From NCBI GenBank assembly GCA_023453335.1, contig JAEXTU010000040.1, positions 1 through 6,121 on the forward strand: DNA of 6,121 nt, in the 5' to 3' direction. Under the pieces are notes generated by a model. The model saw only the letters and a program-made list of their open reading frames with translations, had not been told where the DNA came from and ran no database searches. A program made the position numbers and the translations under genes. The DNA is from Pseudomonadota bacterium. GTDB lineage: Bacteria; Desulfobacterota; Desulfovibrionia; Desulfovibrionales; Desulfovibrionaceae. Below, in pieces: positions 1 to 4,374 of the stretch (positions are counted from its first letter, which is position 1; each line of letters begins with the position of its first letter).

Positions 1-701
1 GCCCGCCACTGCGCGAGCACCGCGGTGGACACCGGCCGCACCCCGGGCAGGGCCCCGGGCCGGGTGAGGGTCACCACGTCCACCCGATCGGGCGCCAGCC
101 GGGGGATGAACTCCCGCAGCAGGGCCAGGTTCTCGGCCGAGTCGTTGTAACCCTCGGCCAGGAGCACCTCCAGGCAGATGCGGCCCGCGAACTCCGCGCG
201 GAAGGCCAAAAGCCCCTCCATCAGGGCCTGTGGCCCGAGCCCGGCGTGGGCGCGGTTCAGGCGGGCCATCTCGCGGGGGACCAGGGTGTCCAGGGAGGGC
301 AGCACTAGGTCCGCCCCGACCAGGTCGCGGCGGACCAGAGGGTCGGCCAGGTGGGCGGAATTGGTGAGCACCGCCACCGGCACGCCCGGGGCAATGCGCC
401 GCACCCCGGCGATGATCTCGCCGATCTCGGAGTTCAGGCAGGGTTCGCCCTGACCGCCCAGGGTGATGACGTCGGGCCGCCCCGCAGGGCCGTTGCCGAC
501 GCCCTCCCACCAGCGGGAGAGCTCATCCAGGATGTCCCGGGCCGGGACGTAGGCGGCGCGCCGGGTGGTCAGCACCCGGGTGGGGCCGACCTCGCAGTAC
601 ACGCAGTCGAAGGAGCAGATCGCGTCGCCCAGAATATCCAGCCCAAGGGACAGTCCGAGCCTGCCGGAACGCACTGGCCCGAACACGAATCGGAATGCCA
701 C
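1..701 (-). CDS. Radical SAM protein, COG0731 / TYW1-like (C-terminus beyond window)
   Basis: The frame is open from a GTG at 701 to the window edge and gives 233 residues; the C-terminus is missing. The N-terminus reads FGPVRSGRLGLSLG (residues 7-20), followed by the radical SAM cluster motif CSFDCVYC. Its cysteines 29, 33 and 36 should ligate a [4Fe-4S] cluster that cleaves S-adenosylmethionine. Further on is GGQGEP, the SAM-binding glycine-rich motif usually seen as SGxGEP. This order is typical of COG0731, whose characterised archaeal members (TYW1/Taw1) build the imidazoline ring on m1G37 of tRNA-Phe. Bacterial members have no settled function, so the substrate is unknown. The start is chosen because a TAA lies in frame just upstream (722-724), no ATG lies between, and an AAGGG ribosome site (708-712) sits 6 bases before the GTG. 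It is divergent from trmI. The radical SAM assignment is secure; a tRNA substrate is inference. Confidence 0.9.
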   Translation of the reverse strand, partial: MAFRFVFGPVRSGRLGLSLGLDILGDAICSFDCVYCEVGPTRVLTTRRAAYVPARDILDELSRWWEGVGNGPAGRPDVITLGGQGEPCLNSEIGEIIAGVRRIAPGVPVAVLTNSAHLADPLVRRDLVGADLVLPSLDTLVPREMARLNRAHAGLGPQALMEGLLAFRAEFAGRICLEVLLAEGYNDSAENLALLREFIPRLAPDRVDVVTLTRPGALPGVRPVSTAVLAQWR

Positions 702-707
702 GCTGCG

Positions 708-712
708 CCCTT
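708..712 (-). promoter_or_regulatory. Ribosome binding site supporting the GTG start of the radical SAM gene
   Basis: On the minus strand AAGGG lies 6 bases before the GTG at 701. With the in-frame TAA at 722-724 it fixes the start, since no other start codon lies between. Confidence 0.55.
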
Positions 713-752
713 GGGAAAACCGTTACCCACCCCCCGCTCAACCGCGGGGAAT

Positions 753-770
753 GGCCAGAAATTTCCGGCC
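753..770. promoter_or_regulatory. 18-bp near-perfect dyad between divergent genes, possible operator
   Basis: The sequence ggccagaaatttccggcc is an inverted repeat matching at 16 of 18 positions, with an AT core (GAAATTTC) that stands out from the GC-rich surroundings. It lies between the GTG of the radical SAM gene (701) and the ATG of trmI (841), about 50 bases from the first and 70 from the second. It lies upstream of the weak trmI promoter candidate. An even-spaced symmetric site without a loop suits a homodimeric DNA-binding protein better than an RNA hairpin. I do not recognise the motif as that of a known regulator. A chance dyad remains possible. Confidence 0.35.
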
Positions 771-792
771 CGGGACCGGATGCGGCAGGGGG

Positions 793-821
793 TTGACCGA
801 CCGCGTCCGGGAACGTAGTCC
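793..821 (+). promoter_or_regulatory. Weak sigma-70-type promoter candidate for trmI
   Basis: TTGACC (793-798, five of six matches to the -35 consensus) is followed after 17 bases by TAGTCC (816-821), a poor -10 match. Position and spacing suit trmI, whose ATG is at 841, but the -10 is weak. An activator or a different sigma factor could be involved. Confidence 0.3.
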
Positions 822-831
822 TTCCTCGCAC

Positions 832-836
832 GGAGG
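832..836 (+). promoter_or_regulatory. Ribosome binding site of trmI
   Basis: GGAGG lies 4 bases before the ATG at 841. It decides the start, because the same frame stays open upstream to 565 but shows no family sequence before 841. Confidence 0.7.
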
Positions 837-840
837 ACCC

Positions 841-1731
841 ATGCCCAAGCCTGGACAATTGGTACTGCTCGTCAGCCCGCGTGGCAAGAGATATCTGCGC
901 GTCTTCGAGGAGGGCGGAAGCCTGCACACCGGGGATGGCATCCTGGACTATGCCCGGGTCGCCGAGGCCGGATTCGGCGGCCTGGCCCGCACCCACCTGG
1001 ACAAGCCCTTCCGGGTGGTACGGCCCACACTCTACGACCTGGTCAAGGGCGTGAAGCGCCAGACCCAGATCATCTACCCCAAGGAGATCGGCTACATCCT
1101 GCTCAAGCTGGGCATCGGCCCGGGCCGGACCGTCATCGAGGCGGGCAGCGGCTCGGGCAGCCTGACCGTGGCCATGTCCTGGTTCGCGGGCGAGACCGGC
1201 CGCATCTACACCTACGAGCGCCGGCCCGAGTTCTACAAGCTCTGCCGGTCCAACCTCACCCGCTGCGGGGTGGGGGGCAACGTGGAGCAGTTCAACCACG
1301 ACATCGCCGAGGGCTTTTTGCAGACCGGGGCCGACGCTCTGTTCCTGGACGTGCGCGAGCCCTGGCTCTACCTGGAGCAGGCCGCGGCCGCGGTGGCCCC
1401 GGGCGCGCCCCTGGGCTTTCTGGTGCCCACGGTGAACCAGGTCTCGGACCTGCTGGCCGGGCTGGAGCAGGGTCCCTTCACCGACATCGAGGTCCTGGAG
1501 ATCTTCCTGCGCCGCTACAAGCCGGTGCCCGACCGCCTGCGGCCCGAGGACCGCATGGTGGCCCACACCGGGTTCCTCATCTTCTGCCGCGAGCAGAAGC
1601 CCCTGCCTGCCGAGGCCCCGGCCCCCGTCTCCGAGGAGGAAGAGGCCCTCGAGTGCGACCCCTGCGACCTGCCCGAGGAGGCCGGCCTGGAGGCGGCCGA
1701 CGACGACCCCGGGCCGCACGACCAGGACTAG
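841..1731 (+). CDS. trmI: tRNA (adenine-58-N1) methyltransferase TrmI
   Basis: A 296-residue class I SAM-dependent methyltransferase that makes m1A58 in the T-loop of tRNA; the family usually acts as a homotetramer. The N-terminal region (about 1-75) is the small beta domain of the family, with HTGDGILDY near residues 27-35. The Rossmann domain follows. Motif I is EAGSGSGS (100-107), the acidic residue for SAM ribose binding is in YERRPE (125-130), and LDVREPW (169-175) carries Asp170, matching the catalytic-site LDxxEPW of Thermus TrmI. GGxxHTGDG, YPKE and YERRPE are all hallmarks of this family. Residues from about 260 to the end form an acidic Glu/Asp-rich tail including CDPCD, which makes the protein some 35 residues longer than typical bacterial TrmI. 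The start is set by the GGAGG at 832 and by where homology begins. Radical SAM and MnmE neighbours make this a tRNA-modification neighbourhood. Confidence 0.94.
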   Translation: MPKPGQLVLLVSPRGKRYLRVFEEGGSLHTGDGILDYARVAEAGFGGLARTHLDKPFRVVRPTLYDLVKGVKRQTQIIYPKEIGYILLKLGIGPGRTVIEAGSGSGSLTVAMSWFAGETGRIYTYERRPEFYKLCRSNLTRCGVGGNVEQFNHDIAEGFLQTGADALFLDVREPWLYLEQAAAAVAPGAPLGFLVPTVNQVSDLLAGLEQGPFTDIEVLEIFLRRYKPVPDRLRPEDRMVAHTGFLIFCREQKPLPAEAPAPVSEEEEALECDPCDLPEEAGLEAADDDPGPHDQD

Positions 1732-1770
1732 CCGCCGGCCGGCCAACGCCCCGCCATAATTTTTTCGCCG

Positions 1771-1804
1771 CGCCAGGCCCGCATTTTCCGGTTTGGCGTC
1801 TTTA
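1771..1804 (+). terminator. Possible intrinsic terminator after trmI
   Basis: A 9-bp stem pairs 1771-1779 with 1790-1798, including two G-U pairs, around a 10-base loop. It is followed by a short T-rich stretch (TCTTTA). It lies 40 bases after the trmI stop and just before the mnmE promoter, where a terminator would be expected. The T-tract is short and the loop long, so it is probably weak. A separate T6 run at 1760-1765 has no convincing stem before it. Confidence 0.35.
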
Positions 1805-1829
1805 CCGTGGCCGGGGCTGCGCTTACAAT
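1801..1829 (+). promoter_or_regulatory. Sigma-70 promoter of mnmE, predicted to give a leaderless transcript
   Basis: TTTACC (1801-1806, four of six matches to the -35) and TACAAT (1824-1829, five of six matches to the -10) are separated by exactly 17 bases. The usual distance from the -10 to the start of transcription places +1 at about 1836, which is the A of the mnmE ATG. No Shine-Dalgarno sequence lies before that ATG, which fits a leaderless message. Confidence 0.6.
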
Positions 1830-1835
1830 TGCGCC

Positions 1836-3215
1836 ATGTACGCCTCCCGCGACTCCACCATCGTGGCCATCGCCACCCCGCCCGGCCGTGGCGGGGTGGG
1901 CATCGTGCGCATTTCCGGCCCCCGCGCCGGGGAAATCGCCGCGGCCATGTTCCGCTCGCCGCGCCCGGACTTCGCGGGATTCAAGCCCTATTGCCTGCAC
2001 CGCGGCCAGGTCCTGGACCTGGACGACGTGCCGGTGGACGACTGCCTGGCGGTGTGCATGCCCGGGCCGGGCTCCTTCACCGGCGAGGACGCGGCCGAGT
2101 TCCAGTGCCACGGCGCGCCCGCGGTGCTGCGCGCGGTGCTCCACTCCGTCGTGGCGCGCGGCGCGCGCCAGGCCGAGGCCGGGGAGTTCACCTTCCGCGC
2201 CTTCGTGAACGGCCGCCTGGACCTGACCCAGGCCGAGGCCGTGGCCGAACTCATCGCCGCGCCCACCCGTGCCGGCGCGGCCCTGGCCGCGGGCAAGCTC
2301 TCCGGCGCGCTGGGCGAGCGGCTGCGGGCCTTGCGCCAGCGCCTGGCCGATCTGCGGGCCGGGGTCTGCCTGGCCGTGGACTTCCCGGAGGAGGACGTGG
2401 AGTGCCTCTCCCCCCGGGATTTCACCGCCGGGGTACAGGCCGCGGCCGCCGAGGTGCGCTCCTTCCTGGAGGCGGCCGAGCGCGCCCGCTGCTGGCGCGA
2501 GGGTGCCCTGGTGGTCATGGCCGGCCGGGTCAACGCCGGCAAGTCCAGCCTCATGAACGCCCTGCTCGGCCGGGAGCGCGCCATCGTGTGTGAGCTGCCC
2601 GGCACCACCCGGGACTACCTGGAGGAGGGCCTGGACCTGGACGGCCTGCCCGTGCGCCTGGTGGACACCGCGGGCCTGCGCGAGTGCGACGACCTGGCGG
2701 AGATGGCCGGAGTGCCGCGCTGCCGGGACCTCATCGCGGATGCGGACCTAGTGCTGCTCATGGTGGACCGCTCCTGGCCCCTGGACCCCGAGGACCGGGA
2801 CCTGGCCTGGAGCCTGGACCCGGCCCGCACCCTGGTGGTGCTCAACAAGTGCGACCTCACCGACGCCGGGGCCGGGGACTGGTTCCGCCGCGCCTCCTTC
2901 CCCTGCGTGGAGATCTCGGCCCGCACCGGCCGCGGCCTGGACACCCTGGCCCGGACTATTCGAGAAAGAGTGGCCGGCCGCGAGGCCGAGCCCGGCCCCG
3001 ACGAGCTGGCCCCCAATGTGCGCCAGGCCGAGGCCCTGCGCCGCGCCCTGGCCGAACTGGAGGCCCTGGCCGCGGACATCCTGGACGAGGTGCCCTACGA
3101 CCTGCTCGGCGTCCGCCTGGAGACCGTCTGCTCCCACCTTGCCGGCATCACCGGCGAGGTCACCACCCAGGGCGTGCTCGACGACATCTTCTCCCGGTTC
3201 TGCATCGGCAAGTAG
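1836..3215 (+). CDS. mnmE: tRNA uridine-5-carboxymethylaminomethyl modification GTPase MnmE
   Basis: A 459-residue GTPase, the usual family length. With MnmG it installs the (carboxymethyl)aminomethyl group at C5 of wobble U34 in tRNA, using methylenetetrahydrofolate and GTP hydrolysis in the cytoplasm. The N-terminal tetrahydrofolate-binding domain (about 1-120) opens with STIVAIATPPGRGGVGIVRISG. A helical domain follows, and the GTPase domain is inserted in it: P-loop GRVNAGKSS (230-238), GTTRD (256-260), DTAG (277-280), NKCD (337-340) and SAR (361-363). The protein ends in FCIGK, whose cysteine (456) is the conserved C-terminal cysteine. The ATG at 1836 is chosen because family sequence begins right after it; the frame is open further upstream into trmI but encodes nothing recognisable. 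No mnmG is visible. The stop codon is 3 bp from that of the convergent merR-type gene. Confidence 0.97.
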   Translation: MYASRDSTIVAIATPPGRGGVGIVRISGPRAGEIAAAMFRSPRPDFAGFKPYCLHRGQVLDLDDVPVDDCLAVCMPGPGSFTGEDAAEFQCHGAPAVLRAVLHSVVARGARQAEAGEFTFRAFVNGRLDLTQAEAVAELIAAPTRAGAALAAGKLSGALGERLRALRQRLADLRAGVCLAVDFPEEDVECLSPRDFTAGVQAAAAEVRSFLEAAERARCWREGALVVMAGRVNAGKSSLMNALLGRERAIVCELPGTTRDYLEEGLDLDGLPVRLVDTAGLRECDDLAEMAGVPRCRDLIADADLVLLMVDRSWPLDPEDRDLAWSLDPARTLVVLNKCDLTDAGAGDWFRRASFPCVEISARTGRGLDTLARTIRERVAGREAEPGPDELAPNVRQAEALRRALAELEALAADILDEVPYDLLGVRLETVCSHLAGITGEVTTQGVLDDIFSRFCIGK

Positions 3216-3218
3216 GCC

Positions 3219-3752
3219 TCACTCCTGGCCCAGGGCCTCCTGGCAGGCCGTGCGGATGAGGTCCCTCTCCTCGGCCGGGATGCCCAGGGACTCCAGAAAG
3301 GCCTGGTGCTGCTCCGGGGCAAGGCGCTCGAAGTCAAGGTGCCAGCGGTTGCGGTCCGCCTGGCTTAAGCCCGCCTGCTCCAGGAGCGCCACCCATCCGT
3401 CCTTGCTGGCCGCGCCCCGCTCTCCCAGCGCGCCGGGCAGGAGCCGGAAGAGGGAGCCCGGCTGGGCGCGCAGGGCTTCCATCTCCCGGTCCAGTTCCGC
3501 GATGCGGCGGGCCAGCACCCCGGCCAGGCCGTGCCCGGGCGCGTCCAGGAGCCGGGCGATGTCGGTCAGGGAGAACCCCGCCTCGCGATAGCGGCAAATG
3601 CGGGCCAGCCGCTCGCAGTCGGCCTCGGCGTAGAGCCGGTAGTCCCCGCTGCTGCGCCCCGAGGGCGAGAGCAGCCCCAGCCGGTCGTAGTAGAGCAGCG
3701 TGCTGCGGGACAGCCCGAACCGCCTGGCCAGCCGGCCCACGGTGAGCGCCAT
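3219..3752 (-). CDS. MerR-family transcriptional regulator
   Basis: A 177-residue one-component regulator. The N-terminal winged helix-turn-helix is clear: LTVGRLARRFGLSRSTLLYY (3-22), the DRLGLL turn (23-28) and GDYRLY (36-41), all standard MerR features. A helix rich in leucine, arginine and glutamate (about 76-97) is the likely antiparallel dimerisation coiled coil. The C-terminal part (100-177) is helical, with RWHLDFERLAPEQH (136-149) and a final LGIPAEERDLIR. It has no metal-binding cysteine cluster like MerR, CueR or ZntR and no recognisable drug-binding domain, so the effector is unknown. The ATG at 3752 is chosen because the MerR fold starts there and AGGAGG (3759-3764) lies 6 bases upstream; the same frame is open to 4187 but overlaps the SRPBCC gene. 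It follows that gene by 17 bases, so the two are almost certainly co-transcribed. Confidence 0.92.
   Translation of the reverse strand: MALTVGRLARRFGLSRSTLLYYDRLGLLSPSGRSSGDYRLYAEADCERLARICRYREAGFSLTDIARLLDAPGHGLAGVLARRIAELDREMEALRAQPGSLFRLLPGALGERGAASKDGWVALLEQAGLSQADRNRWHLDFERLAPEQHQAFLESLGIPAEERDLIRTACQEALGQE
3347..3360 (+). repeat. 14-bp direct repeat, copy 1 (inside the MerR-type gene)
   Basis: GGTTGCGGTCCGCC occurs here and again at 4307-4320. This copy is coding sequence for the C-terminal part of the regulator. It may be chance in such GC-rich DNA. Confidence 0.3.
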
Positions 3753-3769
3753 CTCCTCCCTCCTCGGTC

Positions 3770-4291
3770 CTAGTCCTTGCGAGTGTAGCGGGTGAATTCT
3801 TCCGCCCCGGCGATCTCCGCCAGGGGCAGCATGCGGCCGGTGCCCAGGAAATGCGCCAGCATGTCCAGAAGCACCGCCATTTCCCGGGCGTGCTTGGCCT
3901 CGCCCTGCGCCGCGATCCAAGCGTTGCCCGCCGGGTCGAGCCCGGTGAACTCGTGTCGCCAGAGTGACCGGGTGCGGCCACCGGGCAGGTCCTCCAGCAC
4001 GATCTCCAACTTCCCGGCGCGATGCCCGCCCACCCGGACGAACTCGATGCGCGCCGGCGGCTCGTAACGGCTCACCACCCAGACCTCGGGCCCGGGGTCC
4101 CCCGGGAAATCGGTGCGGAACACGCACCCGGCCTCGGCCACCCCGCTCTGCGTGTACACCAGGTCGCAGCGCCAGGGCTCGATCCACTCGTACTCACGCA
4201 CCGGGCAGAGCAGGGGAAACACCCGCTCCCGCGGCGCATCCAGCACCCGCTCGATCTCCCGGACTACCCGTCCGGCCTTGAACTCCTGCAC
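3770..4291 (-). CDS. SRPBCC-fold (START/Bet v 1-like) protein
   Basis: A 173-residue protein with the layout of the SRPBCC superfamily: an opening strand (VVREIERVLDAPRERVFPLL), then CPVREYEWI (29-37), a strand with GCVFRTDF (55-62), antiparallel strands, and a long C-terminal helix (about 125-155). Members bind hydrophobic ligands in a cavity closed by that helix. No catalytic residue or ligand can be named from sequence, and there is no signal peptide or membrane segment, so it is cytoplasmic. The start is GTG at 4291, backed by AGGAGG (4297-4302) 5 bases upstream. The stop is 17 bases before the MerR-type gene, which suggests a pair in which the SRPBCC protein and the regulator respond to the same compound (inference). 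Upstream on the same strand, 83 bases away, is the adenylate cyclase. The fold is likely; the function is unknown. Confidence 0.82.
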   Translation of the reverse strand: MQEFKAGRVVREIERVLDAPRERVFPLLCPVREYEWIEPWRCDLVYTQSGVAEAGCVFRTDFPGDPGPEVWVVSRYEPPARIEFVRVGGHRAGKLEIVLEDLPGGRTRSLWRHEFTGLDPAGNAWIAAQGEAKHAREMAVLLDMLAHFLGTGRMLPLAEIAGAEEFTRYTRKD

Positions 4292-4296
4292 GGCTC

Positions 4297-4302
4297 CCTC
4301 CT
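4297..4302 (-). promoter_or_regulatory. Ribosome binding site deciding the GTG start of the SRPBCC gene
   Basis: AGGAGG on the minus strand, 5 bases before the GTG at 4291, is a full-strength Shine-Dalgarno sequence. It makes the non-ATG start secure. Confidence 0.75.
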
Positions 4303-4306
4303 GTCA

Positions 4307-4320
4307 GGTTGCGGTCCGCC
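4307..4320 (+). repeat. 14-bp direct repeat, copy 2 (leader of the SRPBCC gene)
   Basis: This is an exact copy of the 14-mer at 3347-3360. It lies in the 83-base gap between the cyclase stop and the SRPBCC start, just upstream of the ribosome site, and includes the short palindrome GCGGtCCGC (4311-4319). A regulatory role is possible but unsupported. Confidence 0.3.
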
Positions 4321-4374
4321 GCCAGCCGGCGTCCCATGCGGAGAGGGAGGGTGCAGGGTGAAGCCGTAGTCAGG

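Noticed and set aside
1..60. CCCGGG inverted repeat near the window start
   Set aside because: It lies inside the radical SAM coding sequence and is explained by GC-rich codons.
565..840. Upstream open extension of the trmI frame
   Set aside because: The extension holds no family sequence, runs over the divergent gene, and the ATG at 841 has a GGAGG ribosome site.
523..1746. Minus-strand frame of 407 residues opposite trmI
   Set aside because: The antisense translation is rich in Gly, Leu and Arg with no motifs, while the plus strand encodes a clear methyltransferase.
1653..1835. Upstream open extension of the mnmE frame
   Set aside because: It overlaps trmI in another frame and is low-complexity Arg/Gly/Pro typical of shadow translation; MnmE homology begins at 1836.
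3753..4187. Upstream extension of the MerR-type frame to 4187
   Set aside because: It overlaps the well-supported SRPBCC gene, and the MerR fold starts exactly at the ATG at 3752 behind a strong ribosome site.
4317..4331. 5-bp stem hairpin in the leader of the SRPBCC gene
   Set aside because: The stem is short and has no T-run, so it is not a credible terminator or riboswitch.
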